Positions 18,428-27,924 of a DNA stretch of 64,000 bases are shown here, piece after piece. Within the stretch, counting starts at the first letter, position 1, and each line of letters begins with the position of its first letter. Location: positions 186,001 through 250,000 of the forward strand of contig SCRE01000010.1 of the NCBI GenBank assembly GCA_004297935.1, written 5' to 3'. Both the position numbers and the translations under genes were made by a program. The notes beneath the pieces are model-generated. The model did not search any database, had not been told where the DNA came from, and was given only the letters and a program-made list of their open reading frames with translations. Source of the DNA: Microbacteriaceae bacterium (lineage in GTDB: Bacteria > Actinomycetota > Actinomycetes > Actinomycetales > Microbacteriaceae).

Positions 18428-18892
18428 ATGATCACTCTCGATGCCACAGACCGACGCATCCTCCTCGAACTCGAAGACGACCCTCGTCTGCCGGTGGTGC
18501 TGCTTGCGGCGCGGCTGGGTCTTGCCCGCGGCACGGTGCAGGCGCGGCTGGAGCGCCTCACCGCCCGCGGTGTGCTGCTGCCGCACAGCGTGCGGGTGGC
18601 GCCGATCGCGCTCGGTCGACCGATTCGTGCCATCGTCACCGCCGAGCTCGATCAGCGCGAATTCAACGCGTCGCTGAACGCCCTCGGCAGCATCCCCGAA
18701 GTGCTGGAGTGCGCGGCGATCTCCGGCGGCAGCGACCTGTTCCTGCAGGTGGTCGCACGCGACCCGGACCACCTCTATCGCGTCGGCCAACAGATTCTCG
18801 GATGCCCCGGCATCCGCCACACAGCCACCTCGCTGATCCTGCGCGACCTGATCCCGTTCCGCACGACGCCGCTCCTCGCCGAGGAGTCGTAG
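18428..18892 (+). CDS. Lrp/AsnC-family transcriptional regulator
   Basis: Amino-acid-responsive regulator of about 154 residues. The N-terminal helix-turn-helix is LDATDRRILLELEDDPRLP followed by AARLGLARGTVQARLERL. The C-terminal RAM ligand-binding domain includes PEVLECAAISGGSDLFLQVVA. It is divergent from the amino-acid dehydrogenase gene and probably regulates it. ATG codons at 18419 and 18428 are both possible. CATAAT at 18415-18420 could be a -10 box that gives a leaderless transcript starting at 18428, so I chose the second. Confidence 0.87.
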   Translation: MITLDATDRRILLELEDDPRLPVVLLAARLGLARGTVQARLERLTARGVLLPHSVRVAPIALGRPIRAIVTAELDQREFNASLNALGSIPEVLECAAISGGSDLFLQVVARDPDHLYRVGQQILGCPGIRHTATSLILRDLIPFRTTPLLAEES

Positions 18893-18918
18893 CGCCGCCC
18901 GTGCCGGCCGTCGCGCGA

Positions 18919-20625
18919 TCAGTGGTAGAAGTGGCGCTCGCCGGTCAGGTACATGGTGACGCCGGCAGCCGCAGCAGCCGCAATGACCTCGTCGTCGCGA
19001 ATCGAGCCGCCCGGCTGGGCGACGGCCGCGACGCCCGCGTCGAGCAGAACCCGCAGACCGTCGGCGAACGGGAAGAACGCGTCGGACGCGGCGACCGACC
19101 CGACCGCCCGCTCCCCCGCCCGCTTCACCGCAAGTTCGCACGAGTCGACCCGGTTGACCTGTCCCATGCCGACCCCGACGGATGCACCGCCCGACGCCAG
19201 CAGAATCGCGTTCGACTTGACGGCCCGGCACGCCTTCCACGCGAACTCGAGATCGGCGAGCGTGGCCTCGTCGGCCGCTTCACCCGCGACGAGTCTCCAG
19301 CCGGCGCTGAGCCGCGGCGCATCCGGCGACGGGTCGAAACGGTCGGTGGTCTGCATCAGCGCGCCGCCGGAGATCTGCCGAAGCTCTGTGGCGGCGCGGC
19401 GATAGCCTTCCGGCAGTTGCAGGATGCGCAGGTTCTGCTTGGTCTGCAGCAGTTCGAGCGCCTCCGGCTCGAACGCGGGTGCGACGAGCACCTCGGTGAA
19501 GATGCCCTTCACCGCCTGGGCCATCGCCAACGTGACCGTGCGGTTCGCGGCGATGACCCCGCCGTACGCGGAGACGGGGTCGCACGCGTGGGCCCGAGCA
19601 TGCGCATCCGCGATGTCGGTCGCCACGGCGATGCCGCACGGGTTCGCATGCTTCACGATCGCGACAGCGGGTTCGGCGAAATCGTAGGCGCTGCGCAGCG
19701 CGGCATCCGCGTCGACGTAGTTGTTGTACGACATCTCCTTGCCGCCGAGCTGCTCGGCCTGCGCGATGCCGCAGCCACCGCGCTGCACGTAGAGCGCCGC
19801 ACGCTGGTGCGCGTTCTCGCCGTAGCGCAGCGGCTGCGCCAGCGCAACGCTCACGGTGAACGTGGTCATCCACTCTTTGTCGCGTGACTGGACCAGACCG
19901 CCGGCCTCGATGACCTTCTTGTCGTCGTAGGTATGGCCGAAGTCGACGGCGTCAGCGCTCGAGAACCAGGCGGAGACCGCCGCGTCGTACTCCGCGGTGT
20001 GCTCGAACGCCTGCTTCGCCAGAGCGCGCCGCTCGGAAAGCGTCGTGCCCCCACGCAGCTGGATCGCGTCGACGATCTCGTCATAGCTGTGCGGCGAGAC
20101 GACGATGGCCACGTTCGCGAAGTTCTTCGCAGAGGCGCGCACCATCGACGGCCCGCCGATGTCAATCTGCTCGACCACGTCGTTGGCGGCGGCGCCGGAG
20201 GCCACCGTCGCGGCGAACGGGTACAGGTTCGACACGACGAGTTCGAACGGTTTGATGCCGGCGGCGGCCAGCTGTGCCTCGTGGTCCTCCAAGCGCAGGT
20301 CGGCCAGCAGTCCGGAGTGCACGGCGGGGTGCAGCGTCTTGACCCGCCCGTCGAGCATCTCCGGGAACCCGGTCAGGGTCGTGACGTCCGTCACCGGGAA
20401 CCCGGCTGCGCGAATCGTGGCCGCCGTCGAGCCGGTCGAGACGATCTCGACACCCGCGCCGATCAGCGCGGTGGCCAACTCCGGCAGCCCGGTCTTGTCG
20501 TAGACCGAGATCAATGCCCTGCGCACCGTGACGAGGTCGCGCTCGCGGTAGCTCGCTGGGCCGCGGGCGTCTGATTCGGGGGTGTCTGAGTGGTGGGTGT
20601 CTGGGTCGTGGGTCGATGCGCTCAT
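18919..20625 (-). CDS. purH: Bifunctional AICAR formyltransferase/IMP cyclohydrolase
   Basis: Last two steps of de novo purine synthesis: AICAR to FAICAR, then to IMP. It has 568 residues; a nonconserved N-terminus of about 30 residues, rich in Asp, His and Ser, precedes the MGS-like cyclohydrolase domain ([16 protein letters not shown]). The C-terminal transformylase domain carries the catalytic Lys-His in [12 protein letters not shown]. It overlaps the purN stop by four bases (ATGA), forming a purN-purH operon, and converges with the Lrp gene with only 26 bp between stops. Confidence 0.97.
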   Translation of the reverse strand: MSASTHDPDTHHSDTPESDARGPASYRERDLVTVRRALISVYDKTGLPELATALIGAGVEIVSTGSTAATIRAAGFPVTDVTTLTGFPEMLDGRVKTLHPAVHSGLLADLRLEDHEAQLAAAGIKPFELVVSNLYPFAATVASGAAANDVVEQIDIGGPSMVRASAKNFANVAIVVSPHSYDEIVDAIQLRGGTTLSERRALAKQAFEHTAEYDAAVSAWFSSADAVDFGHTYDDKKVIEAGGLVQSRDKEWMTTFTVSVALAQPLRYGENAHQRAALYVQRGGCGIAQAEQLGGKEMSYNNYVDADAALRSAYDFAEPAVAIVKHANPCGIAVATDIADAHARAHACDPVSAYGGVIAANRTVTLAMAQAVKGIFTEVLVAPAFEPEALELLQTKQNLRILQLPEGYRRAATELRQISGGALMQTTDRFDPSPDAPRLSAGWRLVAGEAADEATLADLEFAWKACRAVKSNAILLASGGASVGVGMGQVNRVDSCELAVKRAGERAVGSVAASDAFFPFADGLRVLLDAGVAAVAQPGGSIRDDEVIAAAAAAGVTMYLTGERHFYH

Positions 20626-21215
20626 GCTCGGGCAAGCTCCTTCAGGTCGACGTGTCCATTGGCGATGTCGAGCACGGCCTGCACGAGCAGCCGGCGTTCG
20701 ACGGGCTTGATGCGATCGTGCAGCGCGCGCTCGGTGTCGTCGGGCAGCACGGGAATGCGTTCCTGAGCGATGATCGGACCCGAATCGACGCCGTTGTCGA
20801 CGACGATGAGGCTGGCACCGGTCTGCGGCGCGCCTGCGGCCAGCGCGTCGCGCACACCGTGTGCTCCCGGAAACTCCGGCAGATAGGCAGGATGCGTGTT
20901 GATCAGGTTCGGCGAGAGCTCATCGACGACGTGCGGCGGCAGCAGGCGCATGAAACCCGAGAGCACGACCAGGTCCGGCTTCCATTGCCGAATCTGCGCG
21001 AGCAGCGCGTCCCCCCACTCCTCGCGACCGGCGAACGACGAGTACGACACCGTGAACGACGGGATGCCGAATTCCTCAGCGTGTGCCAGCCCCTCGGCGT
21101 CGCGGTCCGCACCGACGGCGACGACCCGGGCGGGGAACTCCGCGTCTTCGCACGTCTCCAGCAGGGTGCGAAGGTTCGATCCCCCTCCGGAGATGAGAAC
21201 CACGAGCGAAAGCAC
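20622..21215 (-). CDS. purN: Phosphoribosylglycinamide formyltransferase
   Basis: Transfers a formyl group from 10-formyl-THF to GAR in purine synthesis. The 197 residues match the family. Visible are [18 protein letters not shown] (phosphate loop), the catalytic Asn-His in [17 protein letters not shown] and the Asp in [15 protein letters not shown]. It is the first gene of the purN-purH pair, and the DUF6350 gene upstream ends 9 bp before it, so the three may be co-transcribed. Confidence 0.96.
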   Translation of the reverse strand: MLSLVVLISGGGSNLRTLLETCEDAEFPARVVAVGADRDAEGLAHAEEFGIPSFTVSYSSFAGREEWGDALLAQIRQWKPDLVVLSGFMRLLPPHVVDELSPNLINTHPAYLPEFPGAHGVRDALAAGAPQTGASLIVVDNGVDSGPIIAQERIPVLPDDTERALHDRIKPVERRLLVQAVLDIANGHVDLKELARA

Positions 21216-21224
21216 GGTCTCAGC

Positions 21225-22478
21225 CTACTGTGCGTGCCGCCCGGTCGTAAGGATCCCGACGAGTGCCCCGACCGCGATTGCGGCCGCCGCACAGCCCGCG
21301 ACGATCCACCCGTTCGGACCCGCATCGTGCAAACGGCCGGGACCGACCGCACCGGAGGACCACCACGCGAGCAGGCCGAGCTGCACGCCCGCCACCGCAG
21401 CCGCCCCGAGCGCGATCACGATGAGACGCCCGGGTTTCGGCACCCCCCCAGGAAGGCGGGCCACCCGTCGGCGGAACAGCATTGCACCGAGGAAGCCGGC
21501 GAGCACGGGCACGAGCAGTCCAGCGAAGCCGAGCGCGCCGGAGCCCTGTGGCAGGATGCCGAGCAGCGGCAGGCTGGGCAGCGGCCCGACCTGCGTTCCG
21601 GCCGGGCCGATCGAAGATCCGGTGCCGATCGCGAATCCCGGGCCGAGGAGCCAGGATGCCACCCAGATCACCGTATTCGGCAGCAGGGCGAGCTGCGCGA
21701 TCGTCAGCGCGGTCGCGCCGAGGAACCCGGCCTGCAGCTGCTCGTAAAGGCCGATGACGACACCGAAATGACCGAACAGCAGCGCGGTGACCAGCACCGC
21801 CGATGCGGCGATCACCAGAGCGGATGCCGCGGTGCCCGCTCGCAGCGCGGCCGCCAGCCCCGAGCTGAATCCGGTTCGGAAGTTGCTCTCCGCCCAGGTG
21901 GCGACCCCTGGTCGCCGGCCGCCCGCAGACGCCGCTGCTCCGCGATCGTCTGAGGCCGCAGCCCGTCGCACGCGCGCGCTGCCCGCACCCAAACCGATGG
22001 CGACACCGATCGCGAACACGAACGGCGGCAGCGCGATGCCCTGCCACAGTGACACCGTCACCATTGTGCTGCCCGCCGTCAAGGTGATGACCGTCCCGAG
22101 AATGCCGTAGCAGACGACGGATGCGATCGCGCCCGCCCAGGGGGACCGCGTCTGCGCCGCTCGGGCTCCGGTGCGCGCCCCGAGCAAAACCGCCAGGAGA
22201 GCGAAGCCGAGGACGGCGATCGTCACCTGGAAGGGGACGCCGGCGTGCGGAAGCCCCAGCGACGCCGCGGTCAACGGGCTGAGAGCGAACGTGAGGTTGA
22301 CGCCGTGCCCGAGAAGCCAGATGTCCGCGGCGGCCTTCCAGAACACGCCCCAGTCGATCGCGAGCTGGAACTGCGTGGCCCACAACACCGTCAACGGCAC
22401 CAGCGCGATTCCGATGCCGATGGCGACGACGATGAGCGCGTCAAGCGCAGCGAGAAGGACGACGGTCATGCGGTTCAT
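21225..22478 (-). CDS. DUF6350 family multi-pass membrane protein
   Basis: About 417 residues with many hydrophobic helices, beginning MNRMTVVLLAALDALIVVAIGIG. It matches the actinobacterial family usually encoded between sucCD and purNH, as here. Conserved-looking features include the N-terminal helix pair with WGVFWKAAADIWLLGHGV and the later GPGFAIGTGSSIGP loop. Function is unknown. An ATG at 22478 is chosen over the longer frame to 22538 because the extra residues are basic and would overlap the sucD terminator region. Confidence 0.82.
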   Translation of the reverse strand: MNRMTVVLLAALDALIVVAIGIGIALVPLTVLWATQFQLAIDWGVFWKAAADIWLLGHGVNLTFALSPLTAASLGLPHAGVPFQVTIAVLGFALLAVLLGARTGARAAQTRSPWAGAIASVVCYGILGTVITLTAGSTMVTVSLWQGIALPPFVFAIGVAIGLGAGSARVRRAAASDDRGAAASAGGRRPGVATWAESNFRTGFSSGLAAALRAGTAASALVIAASAVLVTALLFGHFGVVIGLYEQLQAGFLGATALTIAQLALLPNTVIWVASWLLGPGFAIGTGSSIGPAGTQVGPLPSLPLLGILPQGSGALGFAGLLVPVLAGFLGAMLFRRRVARLPGGVPKPGRLIVIALGAAAVAGVQLGLLAWWSSGAVGPGRLHDAGPNGWIVAGCAAAAIAVGALVGILTTGRHAQ

Positions 22479-22519
22479 CGCCACGGAGCCTACCGGGCTG
22501 CGCCGCCGCCGACCCGTCC

Positions 22520-22558
22520 GCGCGCCGATGACCACCACTTCCGGTGGCCCCGGCGCGC
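22520..22558. terminator. Stem-loop after sucCD
   Basis: Inverted repeat GCGCGCCG (22520-22527) and CGGCGCGC (22551-22558) with an inner CCACC/GGTGG pairing, about 50 bp past the sucD stop. It probably ends the sucCD transcript before the DUF6350 gene. Confidence 0.55.
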
Positions 22559-22606
22559 CTGAGCGAAGCGATTGCCCTGTCTCGGAACGCCTCTGCCGTT
22601 GCCGGA

Positions 22607-23509
22607 TTACAGCGTCGCGTAGACCTCGCGCAGCAGCGAAGCGGTCTCGCTCGGCGTCTTGCCGACCTTGACACCGGCAGCCTCGAGGGCTTCCTTCTTC
22701 GCCTGCGCGGTGCCGGCCGAACCGGACACGATCGCGCCGGCGTGGCCCATGGTCTTACCCTCCGGAGCGGTGAAGCCTGCGACGTAGCCGACGACCGGCT
22801 TCGTCACATTCGCCTTGATGTACTCGGCAGCGCGCTCTTCTGCGTCCCCGCCGATCTCACCGATCATGACGATCGCCTTCGTCTCCGGGTCGGCCTCGAA
22901 CGCCGCAAGCGCATCGATGTGCGTCGTGCCGATGATCGGGTCTCCGCCGATGCCGATCGCGGTCGAGAAGCCCAGGTCGCGCAACTCGTACATCATCTGG
23001 TAGGTCAGCGTGCCCGACTTGGAGACGAGGCCGATATGGCCCTTGCCCGTGATCGTCGCCGGGGTGATTCCGACCAGCGATTCCCCCGGCGTGATGATGC
23101 CGGGGCAGTTCGGGCCGATGATACGGGTCTTGCCCCCCTTGGCCTTCGCCGTGGCCCAGAACTCCGCCGAGTCCTGCACCGGGATGCCCTCGGTGATGAC
23201 CACGACGAGCGGGATCTCGGCTTCGATCGCCTCGAGCACCGCGTCCTTGGCGAACGCGGGCGGAACGAACACGATCGAGACATCCGCCCCGGTCTTCTCG
23301 ATGGCCTCGACGACCGTGCCGAACACGGGCAGTTCGAGGGCCGAGCCGTCCGCGGCCACGTGGTTGACCGTCGTGCCCGCCTTGCGCGCGTTCACGCCGC
23401 CGACGATGGTGGTGCCCGCTTTGAGCATCAGCGCGGTGTGCTTGGTGCCTTCGCCGCCGGTGATGCCCTGGACGATGACCTTGGAATCCTTGTTGAGGAA
23501 GATTGACAT
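22607..23509 (-). CDS. sucD: Succinate-CoA ligase, alpha subunit
   Basis: With SucC, converts succinyl-CoA to succinate with nucleotide triphosphate formation (TCA cycle). It has 300 residues, the standard length. The CoA-binding N-terminus is [20 protein letters not shown], the substrate region [14 protein letters not shown], and the phosphorylated histidine lies in [12 protein letters not shown]. It follows sucC by 42 bp, a gap that contains a short copy of the dispersed TCTCGATACGC...CTACTCGA repeat. Confidence 0.97.
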   Translation of the reverse strand: MSIFLNKDSKVIVQGITGGEGTKHTALMLKAGTTIVGGVNARKAGTTVNHVAADGSALELPVFGTVVEAIEKTGADVSIVFVPPAFAKDAVLEAIEAEIPLVVVITEGIPVQDSAEFWATAKAKGGKTRIIGPNCPGIITPGESLVGITPATITGKGHIGLVSKSGTLTYQMMYELRDLGFSTAIGIGGDPIIGTTHIDALAAFEADPETKAIVMIGEIGGDAEERAAEYIKANVTKPVVGYVAGFTAPEGKTMGHAGAIVSGSAGTAQAKKEALEAAGVKVGKTPSETASLLREVYATL

Positions 23510-23528
23510 TGTTTTGTTCAGTCCTTGA

Positions 23529-23551
23529 TCTCGATACGCTTCGCTACTCGA
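23529..23551. repeat. Short copy of dispersed repeat type 1 between sucC and sucD
   Basis: TCTCGATACGCTTCGCTACTCGA directly abuts the sucC stop codon (TCA at 23552 on this strand). It is the collapsed, loop-less form of the GTATCGAGACC...GGTGGTCGAGTAGC element seen elsewhere. Confidence 0.6.
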
Positions 23552-24715
23552 TCAGCGAGAAGCCAGTTCGGCTGCCTTGTCGGCGCCTTCGTCCATGGTG
23601 TCCGCGAGTGTGACGAGCGGGTGTGCCGCCTCGCGCAGAATGCGCCGGCCCTCGTCGACGTTGTTGCCGTCCAGCCGCACCACCAGTGGTTTGTTCGCCT
23701 CTTCACCGAGGATCTTCAGCGCCTTGACGATGCCGTTCGCGACCGCGTCACAGGCCGTGATGCCGCCGAAGACATTGACGAACACGCTCTTGACCTGCGG
23801 GTCGCCGAGGATGACGTCCAGGCCCGACGCCATCACCGAGGCGGATGCGCCGCCGCCGATGTCGAGGAAGTTGGCCGGCTTCACACCGCCATGACTTTCG
23901 CCGGCGTAGGCGACGACATCCAGGGTGCTCATGACGAGCCCCGCACCGTTGCCGATCACGCCGACCTGGCCGTCGAGCTTGACGTAGTTGAGGTGCGACG
24001 CCTTGGCCTTGGCCTCGAGCGGATCGGCGGCCGCGGCATCCTCGAGCGCCGCGTGGTCCGGGTGGCGGAAGTCGGCGTTCGCGTCGAGCGTGACCTTGCC
24101 GTCGAGGGCGATGATCTCACCCTCCTCGGTGAGTACGAGCGGATTGACCTCGACGAGTGTGGCGTCTTCGCCCTTGTAGACGTCGTACAGCTTGGCGATC
24201 ACCGGGGCCACCTTGGCGACGAGGTCGTCGGGGAATCCACCAGCCCTGGCGATCTCCGCCGCCTTGGCCTCGTCGATGCCGGCCAACGGGTCGACCTCGA
24301 CTCGGGCGAGCGCCTCGGGCTTCTCGACGGCGAGCTGTTCGATCTCCATGCCGCCCTCGACGCTGGCCAGCGACAGGTAGGAACGGTTGGCCCGGTCCAG
24401 CAGCACGGAGAAGTAGAACTCGCGCGCGATGCGGGCGCCGCCGGCGACCATCACCCGGTGCACGGTGTGGCCCTTGATGTCCAGCCCGAGGATGTCTCGC
24501 GCGGCCTGCTCCGCGGCATCCGGATCTTTCGCGACCTTCACACCGCCGGCCTTGCCCCGCCCACCGACCTTCACCTGCGCCTTGACCACGACAACGCCGC
24601 CGAGCTTCTCGGCAGCCGCGCGCACCTCCCCAGGAGTGTCCGCGATGATGCCCGGGAGTACCGGGACCTCGTACTTCTCAAACAGGTCTCTGGCCTGGTA
24701 CTCGTAAAGATCCAC
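23552..24715 (-). CDS. sucC: Succinate-CoA ligase, beta subunit
   Basis: Nucleotide-binding subunit of succinyl-CoA synthetase, 387 residues. The start is the GTG at 24715 (protein begins as [21 protein letters not shown]), which fits the family exactly; the longer frame to 24772 adds nonconserved residues. ATP-grasp features [16 protein letters not shown] and [17 protein letters not shown] are visible. First gene of the sucCD operon; an operator-like palindrome shared with icd lies 69 bp upstream. Confidence 0.97.
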   Translation of the reverse strand: MDLYEYQARDLFEKYEVPVLPGIIADTPGEVRAAAEKLGGVVVVKAQVKVGGRGKAGGVKVAKDPDAAEQAARDILGLDIKGHTVHRVMVAGGARIAREFYFSVLLDRANRSYLSLASVEGGMEIEQLAVEKPEALARVEVDPLAGIDEAKAAEIARAGGFPDDLVAKVAPVIAKLYDVYKGEDATLVEVNPLVLTEEGEIIALDGKVTLDANADFRHPDHAALEDAAAADPLEAKAKASHLNYVKLDGQVGVIGNGAGLVMSTLDVVAYAGESHGGVKPANFLDIGGGASASVMASGLDVILGDPQVKSVFVNVFGGITACDAVANGIVKALKILGEEANKPLVVRLDGNNVDEGRRILREAAHPLVTLADTMDEGADKAAELASR

Positions 24716-24783
24716 TGCTTCCCATTCTGTTCGACTATGTTGGCCGCTCGACTGACTCGGCCGGTCGGTCATCCGTGAGATAA

Positions 24784-24795
24784 CTCGACACCGAG
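24784..24795. promoter_or_regulatory. Operator-like palindrome upstream of sucC, shared with icd
   Basis: CTCGACACCGAG, a dyad with a two-base centre, lies 69 bp before sucC. It differs at two positions from CTTGACATCGAG, found 65 bp before icd. The MpaB-like gene diverges from the same interval (start 24879), so the site could affect both directions. Confidence 0.5.
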
Positions 24796-24878
24796 AGATA
24801 TTTTTGCCAACCGAAACTCTATCCTGTCCCGCTGAACGCGGTCACAGCGCGCACAGACTGCCCTATTACAGTGGCAGC

Positions 24879-25673
24879 ATGGCGCGCGGCATCCGGGATC
24901 TGGCCGATGAGGGCGTGCTCATCGCGGGCGGCGGGCGGGCGATCCTGTTGCAGATCGCGTACCCGGGTGTCGGCCGTGGTGTCGCGGAGCACAGCGACTT
25001 CGCGTCGCGTCCCCTGGACCGCCTGCACGCCACGTTGACCTACGTGTATGCCGTCGTCTACGGCACGGACGAGGAGATCGCGGCGGTGCGGCGGCGCGTG
25101 AACCGCGCGCACGCGTCCGTCAACGGCGCGGCGGATGCCACCGGTCCCGCCTACGACGCGTACGACTCGCGCCTGCAGCTGTGGGTGGCCGCGACCCTGT
25201 ATGACACGGCGATCGGCCTGTACGAACGTCTTTTCGGGGCTCTCGGCGAGGCGACGGCCGAACGGGTGTACCGCGAATACGGTGCGCTGGGCACCGTCCT
25301 GCAGGTGCCGTCCGGCGCCTGGCCGGCCGATCGGGCGGCGTTTCGCGAGTACTGGGACGCGACCCTGCCGACCCTGCACGTTACGGATGCGACACGTCGC
25401 GTCGCGCAGGATCTGTTGCACCCGCGCGCCGGCCCGCTCTGGCTCAGAGCCGTGATGCCGCTGGCTCGGCTGACGACCGTCGGCCTGCTGCCCGTTGCGT
25501 TGCGCGACGAGTTCCGGCTGACCTGGGGGCCGCGGGACGAACGACGGTTCCAACGCTGGTTGCGCGTGACTGCCGCGGTGTATCCACGGTTGCCCGCGCG
25601 CATCCGGCATGCGCCGAAACGCCGCGAGCTGGCCGCGCTGCGCCGCGAGCTCGCGTTAACCTCCGGTCGCTGA
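24879..25673 (+). CDS. Oxygenase MpaB family protein (DUF2236)
   Basis: 264-residue protein of the DUF2236/MpaB family, helical haem-binding-like proteins that include latex-clearing and mycophenolate-pathway oxygenases. Features: GGGRAILLQIAYPGVGRGVAEHSDF near the N-terminus, RLHATLTYVYAVVYG, and the conserved LWVAATLYDTAIGLYERLFG. The histidine in AEHSDF and the RVNRAHASVNG helix are candidate haem or substrate contacts. Start ATG 24879 is preferred; the upstream TTG at 24804 would add 25 nonconserved residues. The physiological substrate is unknown. Confidence 0.82.
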   Translation: MARGIRDLADEGVLIAGGGRAILLQIAYPGVGRGVAEHSDFASRPLDRLHATLTYVYAVVYGTDEEIAAVRRRVNRAHASVNGAADATGPAYDAYDSRLQLWVAATLYDTAIGLYERLFGALGEATAERVYREYGALGTVLQVPSGAWPADRAAFREYWDATLPTLHVTDATRRVAQDLLHPRAGPLWLRAVMPLARLTTVGLLPVALRDEFRLTWGPRDERRFQRWLRVTAAVYPRLPARIRHAPKRRELAALRRELALTSGR

Positions 25674-25695
25674 ACCGAGTCGAATGGCGAGCAGT

Positions 25696-25841
25696 GGTGG
25701 TCGAGTAGCCCGCGAGCGAAGCGAGCAGGCGTATCGAGACCACGCAAGACCCGCGCACGCCACGTCACTGGCCTCGATACGGTCGCAGAGCAACCTACTC
25801 GACCACCGGGACACGGTCGCAGAGCGACCTACTCGACCACC
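25696..25841. repeat. Dispersed repeat type 1, inverted pair plus duplicated arm
   Basis: A 46-base unit from GGTGGTCGAGTAGCCCGC to CGTATCGAGACC (25696-25741) is followed by its inverse, GGCCTCGATACGG to CTACTCGACCACC (25770-25807). A second copy of the last 28 bases follows (25814-25841). The final arm lies within the 3' end of murQ and supplies its stop codon. The element sits between converging genes (MpaB-like and murQ). Confidence 0.75.
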
Positions 25842-26854
25842 GGTGCGGCGAGCGTAGCGCGCAGCATGCCGCCGTGCTGGGCCAGCAGTCCGATCGCATC
25901 CGCACCGCTCAACCCGGTCACGGCGACGACGATCGCGGCCTTGACCCAGCCGCCGACCTCGGCGAGCGCCTGTGCAGCCGTCGCCGCATCCACGCCCGCC
26001 GCCAGCATCACGGTGCGCTCGCTGCGCGCCCGCAGCTTCTCGTTGGTCGCCTTGAGATCGACCATCAGCGACCCGTAGACCTTGCCCAGCCGCACCATCG
26101 TGATCGTGCTGATCATGTTCACCACGAGCTTCTGCGCCGTGCCCGCCTTGAGTCGGGTCGATCCGGTGACGATTTCCGGGCCGACGACCGTCTCGATCGC
26201 GACGTCGGCAGCATGCCCGATCTCCGAGCCGGCGTTGCACGCGAGCCCGACCGTGAACACGCCGAGCCGACGCGCATACCCGAGCGCACCGAGCACATAC
26301 GGCGTGCGCCCGGATGCCGAGATGCCGACCAGCGCATCACCTGACGTCAGCCGTAGCGCGGTCAGGTCGTCGACTGCCGCGGCCATGTCGTCTTCGGCGT
26401 TCTCGATGGCGCGGCCGACGGCATCCGGCCCGCCCGCGATCACGCCGACGACCCGTGACGGGTCCGTGCCGAACGTCGGCGGGATCTCGCTCGCATCGAG
26501 CACGCCTATGCGGCCGGCCGTGCCGGCGCCGACATAGATCAGCCGCCCGCCGCCCCGCATGCGCTCGACGATGCCGTGGATCGCGCGGGTGATCGCGGGC
26601 GCGGCGGTCGCCACGACAGACGGGACGCTCGCGTTGACCCGGTTCATGGCGTCGACCAGGTCCGCAACGGACATCAGGTCCAATTGCAGTCGGTCATCAC
26701 CGACCTGCTCGGTCGCCAGGTGGCCCAGTTGCGCGCGCAGCGCACCGGGCAACTCGCCCGGCTGTGCGCCTGACCGTTCGTCCGGCTGCCTGTCGCTCGA
26801 CTCGTCGCTCGGCTCGTCGCGTTGTCCATCGTGCCGTACCGGTGATTCAGCCAC
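25829..26854 (-). CDS. murQ: N-acetylmuramic acid 6-phosphate etherase
   Basis: Splits MurNAc-6-phosphate into GlcNAc-6-phosphate and D-lactate during cell-wall recycling. 341 residues: a charged, nonconserved N-terminus of about 40, then the SIS-domain enzyme with GGGRLIYVGAGTAGRIGVLDA, PDAVGRAIENAEDD, GISASGRTPYVLGAL and GTAQKLVVNMIST. The last residues (APVVE) and TAG stop are encoded by the dispersed repeat, so the natural C-terminus may have been altered. It overlaps the sugar-kinase gene by 8 bp and probably forms an operon with it. Confidence 0.95.
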   Translation of the reverse strand: MAESPVRHDGQRDEPSDESSDRQPDERSGAQPGELPGALRAQLGHLATEQVGDDRLQLDLMSVADLVDAMNRVNASVPSVVATAAPAITRAIHGIVERMRGGGRLIYVGAGTAGRIGVLDASEIPPTFGTDPSRVVGVIAGGPDAVGRAIENAEDDMAAAVDDLTALRLTSGDALVGISASGRTPYVLGALGYARRLGVFTVGLACNAGSEIGHAADVAIETVVGPEIVTGSTRLKAGTAQKLVVNMISTITMVRLGKVYGSLMVDLKATNEKLRARSERTVMLAAGVDAATAAQALAEVGGWVKAAIVVAVTGLSGADAIGLLAQHGGMLRATLAAPVVE

Positions 26855-27764
26855 GGATGACCCTTCCCTCGTGCGGCAACTCCGCGGTGGCTGCGATCAG
26901 GGCCGCGCCGTCCAGCGCGTCGCCATGCGCGGCCACCTCGACCAGCCCGGCCACCGCGAGCGCGTCGCGCAGCCGCCCGGCGAAGAACGGATGCCCGGCG
27001 AGCCCGCCTGCAACACATACGGTACGCGATCCGGACGCCACGCACGTCAGCGCGAGCAGTCGCGCCGCTTCGTCGACAATGCCCGCGGCGACCGGGTCGC
27101 CCTCGGCGGCACGGTCGATCACGGTCGGCGCAAAACGGCCCAGCTGACGGGCGGGTGCCCCGGACTGAGCCACCCACAGTGGCAGCTCCAGGATGCTGCC
27201 GCCGAGTGCGGCGGCATCCGCTGTCAATGCGGTCGCCGGGCCGCGGCCGTCGTGTGCGCGCAGCACCGCTTGCAGACCGTGTCGGCCGAGCCATTGGCCA
27301 CTGCCGGCGTCGCCGAGCCACGGACCCCAGCCGTCGATCTGGGTGACGCCGCCCGCTTCGGCCACGGTGAAGCAGATTGCGCCCGTCCCGGCGATGAGGA
27401 TGCTGCCGAGACCTCCGCCGAACGCGCCGGCGTGCGCGGCGAGGGCGTCGTTGATGATCGCGACCGGCACATCCGCGAGCCGGGAGCGGACGATCCGGAT
27501 GAGTTCGCGCGCCGCATCCCGCCCGGCTTCGACACCGGCCGCGCCAATGCCGATGCGGGCAAGTGCGCGCGGGTCGACTCCGGTGACCGCCGCGGCATCC
27601 GCGATTGCTTGGAAGGACAGTTCGGCCCCGTTGTAGTCGGCCAGCCCGGGGGCGCCGGCACCGTGCCCTTCGGCGATCACCGTTCCGTCGCGGCTCACGC
27701 GGGCACGGCAGGATGTCTTGCCGAGGTCGATGGCCAGGGTCAGCCCGGCCGGTGTGGTTGTCAC
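26847..27764 (-). CDS. BadF/BadG-type N-acetylhexosamine kinase
   Basis: 305-residue ATP-dependent sugar kinase of the BadF/BadG/BcrA/BcrD group, related to N-acetylglucosamine kinases. Phosphate-1 loop LAIDLGKTSCRARVS, the SILIAGTGAICFTV loop and WGPWLGDAGSGQWLGRHG are diagnostic. Overlap with murQ suggests it supplies MurNAc-6-P or GlcNAc-6-P for cell-wall sugar salvage. The GTG start at 27764 has GAGGAG seven bases before it; the long frame extending upstream to 28100 is antisense to the surface-protein gene and is rejected. Confidence 0.9.
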   Translation of the reverse strand: MTTTPAGLTLAIDLGKTSCRARVSRDGTVIAEGHGAGAPGLADYNGAELSFQAIADAAAVTGVDPRALARIGIGAAGVEAGRDAARELIRIVRSRLADVPVAIINDALAAHAGAFGGGLGSILIAGTGAICFTVAEAGGVTQIDGWGPWLGDAGSGQWLGRHGLQAVLRAHDGRGPATALTADAAALGGSILELPLWVAQSGAPARQLGRFAPTVIDRAAEGDPVAAGIVDEAARLLALTCVASGSRTVCVAGGLAGHPFFAGRLRDALAVAGLVEVAAHGDALDGAALIAATAELPHEGRVIRG

Positions 27765-27924
27765 TGCCTGCTCCTCGTGTCGATGTGTACAGCGTATTGA
27801 GCGTGCGGCGGCACCCGCACATTTCGCCCGGCTCGCAGTTTCCACAGGTTCGGCATCGTCGAGGTTCTCCACAGATTGCGGGTGCGCGCTTCGGGCCCCT
27901 CCGCTGCCACGCCAGCATGCCCGT

